Positions 54,361 to 63,629 of a stretch of 64,000 nucleotides of DNA are shown here, in pieces. The position numbers and the translations under genes are program-made. The stretch's first letter is position 1. Each line of letters starts with the position of its first letter. This stretch comes from Psychromonas sp. Urea-02u-13. Its GTDB lineage: Bacteria > Pseudomonadota > Gammaproteobacteria > Enterobacterales > Psychromonadaceae. Location of the stretch: contig NZ_PJBZ01000056.1 in the NCBI RefSeq assembly GCF_002835995.1, positions 1 through 64,000 of the forward strand, in the 5' to 3' direction. The notes beneath the pieces were generated by a model. That model saw only the letters and a list, made by a program, of their open reading frames with translations, was not told the DNA's origin and ran no database searches.

Positions 54361-54909
54361 ATGAGTGATAATAATGATAAAAAAAAGAATGAAAAAAATC
54401 GACCGATTAAACGCAGAAAAGGCTGGTTAGGTTGGCTAAAAGAAGGCGTTATTATGGTCGCTATTGTCATTATTATCGGTTTAGGCGCTGATTTGTGGCG
54501 TAGTCAATCAATGGCCTCAGGCCAAGCGCCTCAATTGCTAGCTGAATCAGTACAAGGTAATAACATTGACCTGATTCAAATGAGCCAAGAAAAACCCGTC
54601 ATGGTCTATTTTTGGGCCACATGGTGTGCGGTTTGCACCAGCGTATCGCCTTCGGTGGATTTTATCTCGGATAACTATCAAGTGGTTACCATTGCGCTCA
54701 GTTCTGGTGAAGCGCAACGCATCAAACAATACCTGAATGCTAAAGAATATAATTTCACGGCAATAAATGACCCCAAAGGTGAGATTAGCCGTACTTGGGG
54801 CGTATCTGTGACGCCGACTATTTTTGTTATTGATAAAGGTGAAATTACATCGGTTACAACCGGTTTCACTTCACCCATTGGAATGTGGTTACGTTTATTG
54901 ATTGCTTAA
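54361..54909 (+). CDS. scsD: ScsD-like membrane thioredoxin
   Basis: About 182 residues from the ATG at 54361 (AAGGGAAA upstream; an earlier Met at 54316 falls in scsB). A very basic cytosolic tail, one TM (WLKEGVIMVAIVIIIGLGAD), and a TlpA/ScsD-type thioredoxin domain with active site WATWCAVC and cis-Pro VTPTIFVI. It is a likely electron acceptor of ScsB. The ScsA and ScsC genes of enterobacterial loci are not in the window. Confidence 0.86.
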   Translation: MSDNNDKKKNEKNRPIKRRKGWLGWLKEGVIMVAIVIIIGLGADLWRSQSMASGQAPQLLAESVQGNNIDLIQMSQEKPVMVYFWATWCAVCTSVSPSVDFISDNYQVVTIALSSGEAQRIKQYLNAKEYNFTAINDPKGEISRTWGVSVTPTIFVIDKGEITSVTTGFTSPIGMWLRLLIA

Positions 54910-54916
54910 TTATAAC

Positions 54917-55399
54917 TTAACAGCCTGTGCTTTTAATACGCGAGTGGGCTTTTTTTATCACTTTTTCTCCATCCGGAGAAGTCACTTGATGCGCTTGATT
55001 ATAATCAATATAACAACGCTCATTTTTATAGTTAATAAAATATATACGAATGTTATTTTCTTTTTTCTCTAGTTCATAATCAATCAGATTATTGCCTATG
55101 TACTGTTTTAAGTCTTCTTTCTGCGCGCGTAACTCACCATAAACGAGATAAGCACCAACATCTTCGCCACCGAGTATATCGGTGCTTTGCAAAGTATTCT
55201 GTTGCACATTTTTTATCACCGCACGGCTGTACAATAAACGATTAACGGAACCGAGGTTTAATGCGATGGCATTAAGTGCTTTGATACGTGCCTCGCTGCC
55301 AATATCCATAAATTTAGGTAAGGCAACAAGCACCAATAAAAATAGTAAGATGATTATGGTCATCAACTCGAACAGAGGAAATTCAATACGCTTTCTCAC
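54917..55399 (-). CDS. type IV pilin-like protein with altered cleavage site
   Basis: 160 residues. The N-terminal helix EFPLFELMTIIILLFLLVLV ALPKF has the pilin +5 Glu (E11) and the MSHA/GspG-like ALPKF(I) end, followed by DIGSEARIKALNAIALNLGS. The residue before the mature Phe is Glu6, not the Gly needed by prepilin peptidase. The globular part has two Cys (CYID; C-terminal STGC), which could form the usual D-region disulphide. It stands alone, not in a pilus cluster, and may be a degenerate or diverged MSHA-type pilin. Confidence 0.7.
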   Translation of the reverse strand: MRKRIEFPLFELMTIIILLFLLVLVALPKFMDIGSEARIKALNAIALNLGSVNRLLYSRAVIKNVQQNTLQSTDILGGEDVGAYLVYGELRAQKEDLKQYIGNNLIDYELEKKENNIRIYFINYKNERCYIDYNQAHQVTSPDGEKVIKKAHSRIKSTGC

Positions 55400-55990
55400 A
55401 ACAAAGGTCCTCCTTAAAATTCATAAAGCCACTTACCGTTTAAAGTGTTAAACCCAAATCATGAACACTTACAAACACAGTACGTAAATGGTGGATAATA
55501 GACCCTGAACGACAATTAACAAAGCGCACTGGCGAATCAACTTCAAAAATAAATATTACCCGCTCTTTCTAGCAAAAAAATCACTATCAACAACGACAAT
55601 TATAGATGCTTCATTGTTAGATCTATTGCCGAGAAAAAGTACGAACCATTATACAAAGTTAAATTTTCAATTTATAGACTCCTGAATTTAAATAAAAAGA
55701 GTAACAACTCAGCACCCTGCTAAAACGAGTGGTTTTTATACGAAAATAGACAGTAACAGCTCAGGGCTAAGCTATTTAAGCTTAGTTCAAGGCAAAAAAG
55801 CGCAGTTTAGTCGTTTAAATGAGCATTTTTTAACGATGAAATAGGCTTAAATAGCGACGCCCTGAGTAGTTAATAAAAATAAACTATTAATAGTTTACAA
55901 CCTTTACAATTTTTGATTTTGCTCTGTATTGATAAACACATAATTATGCTAGATTAATGCATTCAAATTAACCGTTATCTTGGAGTTTTC
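55400..55990. other. 591-bp intergenic region upstream of aroE
   Basis: No gene seen. It is AT-rich and holds the 119-bp palindromic repeat at 55754-55872. The last 100 bases (with TATGCT at about 55944 and TTGGAG just before ATG) contain the likely aroE promoter and ribosome-binding site. Confidence 0.5.
55754..55872. repeat. palindromic MITE-like repeat
   Basis: TAACAGCTCAGGGC (55754-55767) and GCCCTGAGTAGTTA (55859-55872) form a 14-bp inverted repeat with two mismatches. A second inner 11-bp perfect inverted repeat (GCTATTTAAGC / GCTTAAATAGC) follows. The whole 119 bp is an imperfect long palindrome with no coding frame. I believe similar elements are widespread in Psychromonas and its relatives. 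Confidence 0.65.
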
Positions 55991-56809
55991 ATGGATCAGT
56001 ATGCTGTTTTTGGTAACCCGATTAAGCACAGTAAATCCCCGTTTATTCACACCCTGTTTGCTAATCAAACCGCACAACAACTCATTTATAGTGCGATCGA
56101 AGCACCGATTGATGACTTTGAAGCAACGCTAAACCAATTTTTTGCAGGTGAAGGTAAAGGTTGTAACATTACCGTGCCATTTAAAGAACAAGCTTTCCAA
56201 TATGCACAACAACTCACTGATCGCGCAACACTTGCTGGTGCGGTAAATACGTTAAAACTCACCGATGATGGCCTCATTATTGGGGATAATACCGATGGTG
56301 CCGGGTTAGTGCTGGATCTTAAAAATCATCATGTCGATTTAAAAGACGCACGCATTTTATTATTAGGTGCAGGCGGCGCGGCCCGTGGCGTTTGTGGTCC
56401 ACTACTTGCTGAATTACCCAAAGAGCTGGTTATTGCAAACCGTACTTTTAGCAAAGCAGAAATATTAGCCAATCGATTTAATGATCTTGGCAATATAAAA
56501 GCCTGCGAATTTGCAGACCTTAATGGTGAATTTGATCTGATAATAAATTCAACATCAGCAAGCTTAAGTGGTGAAGTTCCACCGATTAGCGCTATCTTAA
56601 TACGACCAGAAACAGCAATCTACGACATGATGTATAGCGCTCAAGCGACCGCATTTAATGACTGGGCAAAAAAATTAGGATCCAGACTAGTGATTGATGG
56701 TTTAGGCATGCTTGTTGGCCAAGCAGCCGAAAGCTTTGCTATCTGGCGAGGTTTGAAACCCAGCGCTAGCCAAGTATTAACTGAATTACGTCATAACTTA
56801 TCAAACTAA
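55991..56809 (+). CDS. aroE: shikimate dehydrogenase
   Basis: 272 residues. [15 protein letters not shown] (substrate Ser), [11 protein letters not shown] (catalytic Lys), [12 protein letters not shown] (catalytic Asp), GAGGAARGV (NADP loop) and [14 protein letters not shown] are all present. It reduces 3-dehydroshikimate in aromatic amino acid synthesis. TTGGAG precedes ATG. It is followed by yihD after 17 bp. Confidence 0.96.
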   Translation: MDQYAVFGNPIKHSKSPFIHTLFANQTAQQLIYSAIEAPIDDFEATLNQFFAGEGKGCNITVPFKEQAFQYAQQLTDRATLAGAVNTLKLTDDGLIIGDNTDGAGLVLDLKNHHVDLKDARILLLGAGGAARGVCGPLLAELPKELVIANRTFSKAEILANRFNDLGNIKACEFADLNGEFDLIINSTSASLSGEVPPISAILIRPETAIYDMMYSAQATAFNDWAKKLGSRLVIDGLGMLVGQAAESFAIWRGLKPSASQVLTELRHNLSN

Positions 56810-56826
56810 CTCATTAGGAGTAAAAC

Positions 56827-57090
56827 ATGCAATGTCACCGTGTAAATGAAGTATTAGAGTTATTAAAACCCTACTGGTTAAAAAATAAAGAGCTAAGCTT
56901 AATGGAAGTATTAGCTTTACTCAGTAAAGAGTCTGGTTTTGAAGCGCCATTAGAAAAGCTAAGTGATGAGGTTGTTATTTATCACCTCAAGATGGATCAG
57001 ACCGAAGAAGGTGCAATGATCCCGGGCATTAAAAAAGATTGTGAAGATGACTTCCAAACGGCATTGTTAAAAGCGCGAGGACTCATCTAA
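56827..57090 (+). CDS. yihD: YihD family protein (DUF1040)
   Basis: 87 residues. CHRVNEVLELLKPYW and GAMIPGIKKDCEDD match the YihD/DUF1040 pattern and length. Function unknown in E. coli; it is Cpx-linked there and lies upstream of srkA-dsbA, as it does here. TTAGGAG precedes ATG. Confidence 0.9.
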   Translation: MQCHRVNEVLELLKPYWLKNKELSLMEVLALLSKESGFEAPLEKLSDEVVIYHLKMDQTEEGAMIPGIKKDCEDDFQTALLKARGLI

Positions 57091-57100
57091 CGGAGTTGAT

Positions 57101-58405
57101 ATGACCAATAAGTTCACGCTGTTATTTTTTATTTGTAGTGTTTTATTGATGAGTGGTTGCCAACAAGAATCCTCATCAAGCTCGTCCGTAAAGAACAACG
57201 CCTCTGAACTTGGCCATGTTTATACCTACCAAAAGCAAACCCTTGAAGCCCCTCTACTAGATCCCGCCAGTTGCGTAGATTACACACGTAGCTGCAAGAT
57301 AGAGGAGCTACCTTTTATTACCATGAGCTACCCTAATCCACAAATTGCAGATGTCATGACACGTGTTGTGGTTTCCCATGATTGGATGGGGCAACGCTTT
57401 CAGAGCTTACTGGCAGTCATGCCTAACGAAATACTCACCCTACTAGGTTCTGTTACTGCCATTGTGATTGCAGACAATATCCGCCCCTCTTTCTATTGGA
57501 CGGGCTCTGGTGCCATTTACCTTGATCCTGCTTCTCTGTGGTTAACCAATGCAGAAAAAGACACTATTAATCAAGCTCCCGATTACCGTAATGGTTTCTC
57601 AAGTGGGCTGAGTTATGATTTTTTCCATCGTTTTGTTAAAAATGGCCAGTCAGCCTATCAATATTATTCTTTAACCAGTAACACTGAGCGCACAATCGAT
57701 GACATTATCATCCCGATGGCTAGTCTACTGTTTCATGAACTCGCTCATGCTAATGATTTTATGCCCAGCACATTAATGCCTTCTCTCATTGCCGACAAAC
57801 CGCTGTGGTCTGAGATAAATCGTTTTTCAAATATACAATTAAGTGAAAAACTAAAACAAGGTTATCCCATCTCCGATAACACACTCAAAGCGCACGCAGC
57901 TGTTTTATATTTGGGCCAAGCTGCAACGGAAGACCAAAAATCACAAAGCGCGGATTATCTTGGATTATTAATGCAACAGGAAGGCGCAAACCACCTTTAT
58001 GCATACTCCCACCAAGCCGAAGATGTAGCGATGTTATTTCAAGCAACCATGCTCAATTATTATTACGGCATAGAAATGGACAGTGCATTTGTTATTAAAC
58101 CCGAAACAGATAATCCAACCTGTGCGGATTACATTATTGCTTGGGGGCAACGTAACCGTATCGCAGACGCCACTAGCAAACCACGTGCGCAGTTTGTTAG
58201 CCAACAGATATTAACCAATATCGATTTAACTGATTTTTTTAACCAATTAGGTGAAGCACAGTATTTTCCTGCACTCAGTAATTGGTGTAGCAATCAACTT
58301 TCAGCCCCTGTGGTCACAAATAAAAACGCAGAAAGAGCAAAGCCAACGCGACTGTTGAACATTAGAAAAGATCACCATCACGGTGCGATAACCGCCTTCC
58401 AATAA
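57101..58405 (+). CDS. HExxH lipoprotein, putative zinc protease
   Basis: 434 residues. Lipobox VLLMSGC with Cys20, a Ser-rich linker, then a large domain with HELAH (212-216), the zinc-protease dyad, in LLFHELAHANDFMP. A downstream Glu (for example EDVAMLFQ) may be the third ligand. Cys pairs (SCVDYTRSC; CADY...WCSN) suggest disulphides. It is outer-membrane anchored by prediction. The family occurs in marine gammaproteobacteria near aroE or ccoG, but no substrate is known to me. Confidence 0.72.
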   Translation: MTNKFTLLFFICSVLLMSGCQQESSSSSSVKNNASELGHVYTYQKQTLEAPLLDPASCVDYTRSCKIEELPFITMSYPNPQIADVMTRVVVSHDWMGQRFQSLLAVMPNEILTLLGSVTAIVIADNIRPSFYWTGSGAIYLDPASLWLTNAEKDTINQAPDYRNGFSSGLSYDFFHRFVKNGQSAYQYYSLTSNTERTIDDIIIPMASLLFHELAHANDFMPSTLMPSLIADKPLWSEINRFSNIQLSEKLKQGYPISDNTLKAHAAVLYLGQAATEDQKSQSADYLGLLMQQEGANHLYAYSHQAEDVAMLFQATMLNYYYGIEMDSAFVIKPETDNPTCADYIIAWGQRNRIADATSKPRAQFVSQQILTNIDLTDFFNQLGEAQYFPALSNWCSNQLSAPVVTNKNAERAKPTRLLNIRKDHHHGAITAFQ

Positions 58406-58471
58406 TAATTAGTAGGTTCAGCTAATATAAACTTATAATGTGGGCTTCAATGTTATTCAAGGTGCACAAAA

Positions 58472-59875
58472 ATGACAGAGCGCATTAAAATCAAAGAGAT
58501 AAAAACCTCAACACAATCCACAGTTGACCGTTATAACCCCAGCAATCGCATTTATGTACGCGCCGTCTATGGTTTGTATCAAAAACTGCGTCGTTATACT
58601 GGCTGGGGACTGATCATTCTCTTTTTAGCGCTACCGATGATCCGCTGGAATGGTCATCAAGCTGTGTTGTTTGATATCAGCAAACAGCAATACCACCTTT
58701 TTAACATGACACTTTTCCCACAGGATTTAACCCTGCTCGCGTGGATATTCATTATTGCCGCCTTTGCACTATTTTTTATAACCACCTACCTCGGCCGAGT
58801 TTGGTGTGGTTATACCTGTCCGCAAACCGTATGGACGTTCATTTTCATTTGGTTTGAAGAACGTTTTGAAGGCACTGCGAATAAACGTAAACGTCTCGAC
58901 CAACTACCTTGGAGCTTTAATAAAGTCTGGCGGAAAGCAGCCAAGCATACGGGTTGGATAATCGTTTCATTATTAACCGGTCTCGCATTTTGTTCTTATT
59001 TTGTACCTGTTGAAGAGCTCTATTTTGATTTCCTAAGCTTTAATTCAAGCTTCGCTATTACGGCAAACATCCTCTTTTTTGCCACTATCACTTATGCAAA
59101 TGCTGGCTGGATGCGCTCGATTGTTTGCACACATATGTGCCCATATGCGCGCTTTCAATCTGCAATGTTTGATAAAGATACCTACATTGTTGGTTACGAT
59201 GCAAAACGTGGTGAAGCGCGTGGCCCTCGTCGTCGTAAAGTAGACCCTAAAGAATTGGGATTAGGTGACTGTGTTGATTGTGACCTTTGTGTGCAAGTCT
59301 GCCCAACCGGTATCGATATTCGTAACGGCTTACAATACGAATGCATAAACTGCGGCGCCTGTGTTGATGCTTGTGACGAAACCATGGTTAAAATGGGTTA
59401 TGAAAAAGGCCTTATCTCTTATACTTCAGAGCAAAAACTCGAAGGCAAAGAAACCCATGTCATGCGCCCTAAAATCATTGCTTACGGTGTGTTATTACTA
59501 CTGATGCTCGGACTATTTATCACCAGTGTTATTAATTTGAGTAGCGCAGAATTAGAGATAGTACGAGATCGTACCGCTTTATACCGTGAAAACAGCGAAG
59601 GCTTAATTGAAAATACCTACACCCTAAAAATACTCAATAAGACCAGTGAAACACAGACCTATGCACTGTCATTTACAGGCCTTGAAGACGCCCAATTAAT
59701 TGGCCCTAAAACCATTGTGATAAAATCAGGGGAAGTATTAACACAACCGATTTCCATTGCGGTTGATGCTTACGATATTAAAGAGAAAAAAGTAATGGTC
59801 ACTATCAAACTCACTAGCACCAGTGGTGATGTTGAAGAGATAGAGCAACAAAGCCCATTCTTCACTGGCTCATAA
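58472..59875 (+). CDS. ccoG: cbb3 oxidase accessory protein CcoG
   Basis: 467 residues. Four to five TM segments, GRVWCGYTCPQTVW, and two 4Fe-4S motifs (CVDCDLCVQVCP; CINCGACVDACD), then a C-terminal immunoglobulin-like FixG_C domain. It is a cupric reductase that delivers Cu(I) to the cbb3 cytochrome oxidase. No oxidase genes are in the window. A terminator follows at 59898. Confidence 0.95.
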   Translation: MTERIKIKEIKTSTQSTVDRYNPSNRIYVRAVYGLYQKLRRYTGWGLIILFLALPMIRWNGHQAVLFDISKQQYHLFNMTLFPQDLTLLAWIFIIAAFALFFITTYLGRVWCGYTCPQTVWTFIFIWFEERFEGTANKRKRLDQLPWSFNKVWRKAAKHTGWIIVSLLTGLAFCSYFVPVEELYFDFLSFNSSFAITANILFFATITYANAGWMRSIVCTHMCPYARFQSAMFDKDTYIVGYDAKRGEARGPRRRKVDPKELGLGDCVDCDLCVQVCPTGIDIRNGLQYECINCGACVDACDETMVKMGYEKGLISYTSEQKLEGKETHVMRPKIIAYGVLLLLMLGLFITSVINLSSAELEIVRDRTALYRENSEGLIENTYTLKILNKTSETQTYALSFTGLEDAQLIGPKTIVIKSGEVLTQPISIAVDAYDIKEKKVMVTIKLTSTSGDVEEIEQQSPFFTGS

Positions 59876-59897
59876 TAACCAACGTTTAGTTATACTA

Positions 59898-59936
59898 AAA
59901 CGCCACTGCCTTATTCGGTTGTGGCGTTTCTTTTTT
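59898..59936 (+). terminator. terminator of ccoG
   Basis: A perfect 9-bp stem (59898-59906 against 59921-59929) with a 14-nt loop, then CTTTTTT (59930-59936). Confidence 0.9.
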
Positions 59937-59959
59937 ATATACCCATTTTTGAGACGAAC

Positions 59960-60952
59960 ATGCCAGATTCAAATTTTAGTTATTCCTCCCTTACGCCTGA
60001 GTTACAACTCGACGCACTTGCAAGTGTGGGTATCTACCCAGAAACAGGCTTAATGCAACTCAACTCTTATGAGAATCGTGTTTCTCTATTTACCGATGAA
60101 AACAAAATACGTTATGTCGTGAAGTTTTATCGTCCACAACGTTGGAATGAAGCACAGATACTTGAAGATCATGCTTTTAGTTTGCAGTTAAAAGAACAAG
60201 GCTGTTTGTTAGCGGAGCCCGTCTTACTTGAAGAAAAGACACTCTTTGAGTTTCAAGGTTACTATTTTGCTCTGTTTAAAAGCCTTTCTGCACGTAGTTT
60301 AGAAAGCGACAATCTTGATCATCTTTATGAAGTTGGCGTAACACTTGGGAAATTACATAAAATAAGTAGCCAAGGTACTTTTCAAACACGAGAACGCTTA
60401 GATATAAAAACCATGTTATCAACACCGATTAAGCAACTTAAAGAAAGTAAATTAGTGCCTAAATTTATCTCGGAAGAACTGTTTTTAACCATGGATAAAG
60501 TGGAAAAAATAACAACTGAGCTGTTTAATAAAAGCAATTTCACTGCTATTCGTTTACATGGTGATTGCCATGCAAGCAACATTCTAATGGATCGTGATAC
60601 GCCCTATTTAGTCGACTTCGATGATTGTAAAATAGGTCCTGCTGTACAGGATTTATGGATGTTATTAAGCGAAAATAAAGAAGAAAAAAAGTTACAGTTA
60701 TCTACCTTATTAGAGGGTTACGAGGAAGAATTTGAGTTTGATAGTGGCCAGCTGGCGCTCATTGAACCACTACGTAGTATGCGTATCATTCATTACGTGA
60801 GCTGGATCAACAAAAGATGGAGCGATCCTGCTTTTCCATTGAACTTTCCCTGGTTTACTACTGACCAATACTGGCTAGAGTTGTTACAATCATTGCAACA
60901 ACAGATCATTAATATGCAAGCGCCGCCAGTTTCAATGCAGCCTGACTATTAA
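59960..60952 (+). CDS. srkA: stress-response kinase SrkA
   Basis: About 330 residues from the ATG at 59960; the longer GTG frame at 59921 overlaps the terminator hairpin and is rejected. Aminoglycoside-phosphotransferase-like kinase: YVVKFYRPQRW (ATP Lys), LHGDCHASNIL (catalytic loop), VDFDDC (metal). In E. coli SrkA (YihE) protects against envelope stress and is followed by dsbA, the same order as here. Confidence 0.94.
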   Translation: MPDSNFSYSSLTPELQLDALASVGIYPETGLMQLNSYENRVSLFTDENKIRYVVKFYRPQRWNEAQILEDHAFSLQLKEQGCLLAEPVLLEEKTLFEFQGYYFALFKSLSARSLESDNLDHLYEVGVTLGKLHKISSQGTFQTRERLDIKTMLSTPIKQLKESKLVPKFISEELFLTMDKVEKITTELFNKSNFTAIRLHGDCHASNILMDRDTPYLVDFDDCKIGPAVQDLWMLLSENKEEKKLQLSTLLEGYEEEFEFDSGQLALIEPLRSMRIIHYVSWINKRWSDPAFPLNFPWFTTDQYWLELLQSLQQQIINMQAPPVSMQPDY

Positions 60953-60978
60953 AAATAACTATAAAAAAGGGTACAAAA

Positions 60979-61770
60979 ATGAAAAAAGGATTCTCACTTT
61001 TAAGTGGTGTTTTATTTATCAGCTTATTAGCTTCATGCAGTGAAGCACCAACACCAGATAAGCAGCAAGCAAAAGTTGTGGTCGCAGAAACACAAACGAC
61101 ACCAGAACCCGTCACTGAAACTATCGTTGCAGAGAAAACCGTTGTGGCTTCGAATAAAGTCGAAGTAGTAAGTGAAGCGCCTGTTGTTAAGAAAGAAACA
61201 AAGCAAATCATAATTACCCCAGGAAAGTTCGTAGAAAACACACACTATGAAGTAGTTAAACAAACAGCCACTGCAACGCCAGAAGTTATGGAGTTTTTCT
61301 CATTTTACTGCCCACATTGCTTGAAGTTTGAACCTCTAATGGAACAACTAGAGAAAAGTTTAGGTGAAGATGTAAAAATCAAAAAGAATCATGTTAACTT
61401 TTTAGGCAAAGATATGGGCCCACAGTTAACACAAGCACTTGCAGCGGCTGAATTATTAGAAGTTGAAAAGAAAGTATCAAGCCTTATTTTTGACCAAATT
61501 CATACGCAACGTAAAGCAATCAATGGCGAAGCAGGTATTTTAGCTATTTTCGAAAAAGCCGGCATCTCTAACCCAGAAGCAAAAGGCGCACTAGCAAGCT
61601 TCCCTGCCAGCGGTATTGCATCACAAATGAAACGTAATACTGAAACATTTAACATTCGTGGCGTACCGGCACTGATTGTTAATGGTAAATACCAAGTCAT
61701 CACTAACTCAGTAAAAAGCACCGATGAGTTTATTGAATTAGTTACTTTCTTAACTAAAAAGAAAGATTAG
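60979..61770 (+). CDS. dsbA: DsbA-like oxidoreductase, lipoprotein form
   Basis: 263 residues. Signal with lipobox SLLASC (Cys20), a Pro/Thr/Val-rich spacer of about 55 residues, then a DsbA thioredoxin fold with active site FYCPHC (111-114) and cis-Pro region RGVPALIVNG. It introduces disulphides into periplasmic proteins. E. coli DsbA is soluble and about 208 residues; here the extra N-terminal part would tether it to a membrane. It follows srkA by 26 bp. No dsbB in the window. Confidence 0.88.
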   Translation: MKKGFSLLSGVLFISLLASCSEAPTPDKQQAKVVVAETQTTPEPVTETIVAEKTVVASNKVEVVSEAPVVKKETKQIIITPGKFVENTHYEVVKQTATATPEVMEFFSFYCPHCLKFEPLMEQLEKSLGEDVKIKKNHVNFLGKDMGPQLTQALAAAELLEVEKKVSSLIFDQIHTQRKAINGEAGILAIFEKAGISNPEAKGALASFPASGIASQMKRNTETFNIRGVPALIVNGKYQVITNSVKSTDEFIELVTFLTKKKD

Positions 61771-61815
61771 ACAGTAGAGCGAAGTAGAAGATAAACACTT
61801 CTCACACTGCATATT

Positions 61816-61840
61816 AGGTCACTTCGGTGACCTTTTTTGT
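61816..61840 (+). terminator. terminator of dsbA
   Basis: A perfect 7-bp stem (61816-61822 against 61827-61833) with a UUCG loop, then a run of T. Confidence 0.92.
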
Positions 61841-61868
61841 GTGCGATCGCTTCTCCGATGTTGGATTT

Positions 61869-61896
61869 TTGCATCTTGAGAGGTAACGGGTATAAT
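61869..61896 (+). promoter_or_regulatory. sigma70 promoter of the kinase-coaA unit
   Basis: TTGCAT (61869-61874), 16-bp spacer, consensus TATAAT (61891-61896), start near 61903. Confidence 0.75.
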
Positions 61897-61926
61897 GCGC
61901 AAATATAGATGGATGGAGAATTATCT

Positions 61927-62586
61927 TTGAAAACCGTATTCAATAACGCAGCACAAATAAAATCTGTCCTGCGTGATTTACACACCCAAAAAGGCTCAAG
62001 TAAAGCCAAAATTATCGCTATTAGCGGTATTGAAGGGGGTGGTAAGCGCGCAATAACTAAAAAAGTAGCACAAGCATTACGCTTAGAAGGTATCTCAGTT
62101 GCTATCGTTCATACCGATGACTGGGAAGCTTGCGATAGCGTTCGCTTTAATGTGATGAACAGCCCTGAAGAATACTACCTGAACGCCTATCGTTTAGACG
62201 AGATGGTTGAGCAACTCATTTTACCGCTCAAATTATTTGGTAGCGTGCAAACATCTGTACACCTTGAAGATGTATTAAACCCACGCACGGTTGATTATAA
62301 CTTTGAAGATATTGATATCATTCTAATCGAAGGTCCTTATCTGCTACAAAGTGCTTATTTAGATCTTTACGATTACAGCATTTGGGTTGAAAGTGATTTT
62401 GATGCGGCCTTTACGCGTTTAGATAACCAAGTTGATATCGAACAATCACAAGAAGCATTGGTAAACCTTTTTGAAGGGTTAATTAAACCAGCTGCGCAAT
62501 ATCATATTTATACAGATGACCCGCAAGGCAGTGCGAACTCTGTTTATATCGAAGAACAAGAAAATGACGATAAATCAGAGCAGTAG
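61927..62586 (+). CDS. uridine-kinase-like P-loop protein
   Basis: About 219 residues from a TTG at 61927 with GGAG eight bases upstream; an ATG at 61909 would leave only a 6-nt leader after the promoter. A P-loop [13 protein letters not shown] and PRK/uridine-kinase-like IVHTDDWEA and [10 protein letters not shown] (Walker B) are seen. The same fold is used by the next gene, coaA, which it overlaps by 23 bp. Likely a small-molecule kinase, but the substrate is not known. Confidence 0.75.
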   Translation: MKTVFNNAAQIKSVLRDLHTQKGSSKAKIIAISGIEGGGKRAITKKVAQALRLEGISVAIVHTDDWEACDSVRFNVMNSPEEYYLNAYRLDEMVEQLILPLKLFGSVQTSVHLEDVLNPRTVDYNFEDIDIILIEGPYLLQSAYLDLYDYSIWVESDFDAAFTRLDNQVDIEQSQEALVNLFEGLIKPAAQYHIYTDDPQGSANSVYIEEQENDDKSEQ

Positions 62587-63514
62587 TCACACTGCTTATA
62601 TGCAGTTTGATCGTGAACAATGGTCAGGGTTACGTGATAACGTAGCGCTCACATTGTCAGAGCAAGATTTACAGCAGCTACAAGGCATCAATGAATCATT
62701 GTCACTTGAAGAAGTCCGCGATATCTATCTGCCGCTCTCTCGCTTATTAAACCTGTATGTAGAAGCACAGCAGTATCGTCATACCGTTCGAGATAAATTT
62801 TTAAACAGTACCAATGAGAAAGTCCCTTATATCATTGGTATTGCAGGCAGTGTTGCTGTCGGAAAAAGTACAACGGCGCGTATCTTACAAGCCTTGCTTT
62901 CGCGCTGGCCGCAACACCCTAAAGTGACTTTAGTCACGACCGATGGATTTTTACGTCCTAATCAAGACCTTGTTGCACGTAATTTAATGCATAAAAAAGG
63001 CTTTCCAGAAAGCTTTGACATTAAGGCCTTAGTTGACTTTGTAGCGGCGATAAAATCCGGTAAAGCGTCTGTTTCAGCGCCTATTTACTCGCATCTAACT
63101 TACGATATTCTTCCAGACCAAAAAGTATCAGTCGAAAAGCCTGATATTGTCATTTTGGAAGGACTTAATGTATTACAAACAGCGGTTAACTACCCTGATC
63201 ACCCCCACAGACTTTTTGTCTCTGACTTTGTCGATTTCTCTATTTTTGTTGATGCTGATACCGACCTGCTGAAACAATGGTATATCCAACGCTTCCTCAA
63301 GTTTCGCAAAGGCGCCTTTACTGATCCTAATGCTTACTTTCACTGTTATTCGAAAATGACTGAACGCGAAGCGATCAAGACGGCTGCAAAAATCTGGGAT
63401 GAAATAAACGGCGTAAATCTACAAGAAAACATTCGCCCCACTCGAAATCGCGCCAATCTGATCCTTAAGAAAGCCACTAACCATCAAGTGTCTAGCGTAA
63501 AACTTCGAAAATAA
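62564..63514 (+). CDS. coaA: pantothenate kinase (type I)
   Basis: About 316 residues from the ATG at 62564; longer frame to 62516 rejected because E. coli CoaA begins at the same place (YLQFDRNQW versus YMQFDREQW). P-loop [43 protein letters not shown], and the C-terminal [13 protein letters not shown]. It phosphorylates pantothenate, the first committed step to coenzyme A. Overlap with the upstream kinase gene suggests translational coupling. Confidence 0.96.
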   Translation: MTINQSSSHTAYMQFDREQWSGLRDNVALTLSEQDLQQLQGINESLSLEEVRDIYLPLSRLLNLYVEAQQYRHTVRDKFLNSTNEKVPYIIGIAGSVAVGKSTTARILQALLSRWPQHPKVTLVTTDGFLRPNQDLVARNLMHKKGFPESFDIKALVDFVAAIKSGKASVSAPIYSHLTYDILPDQKVSVEKPDIVILEGLNVLQTAVNYPDHPHRLFVSDFVDFSIFVDADTDLLKQWYIQRFLKFRKGAFTDPNAYFHCYSKMTEREAIKTAAKIWDEINGVNLQENIRPTRNRANLILKKATNHQVSSVKLRK

Positions 63515-63629
63515 AATACCCCAATTTTAGAGCAATATCCTTAACGCCTTAAAAATGCTATCATTTGCGCCGTTTTTCGAAAATAACAAATTACATGGAT
63601 TTAAGAACTTATTTTCCCTTATTAACTTC

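Noticed and set aside
61884-61893. A copy of TAACGGGTAT, the end sequence of the yccF element
   Set aside because: No partner ATACCCGTTA lies within several hundred bases and the 10-mer overlaps a good -10 box, so it is probably coincidence.
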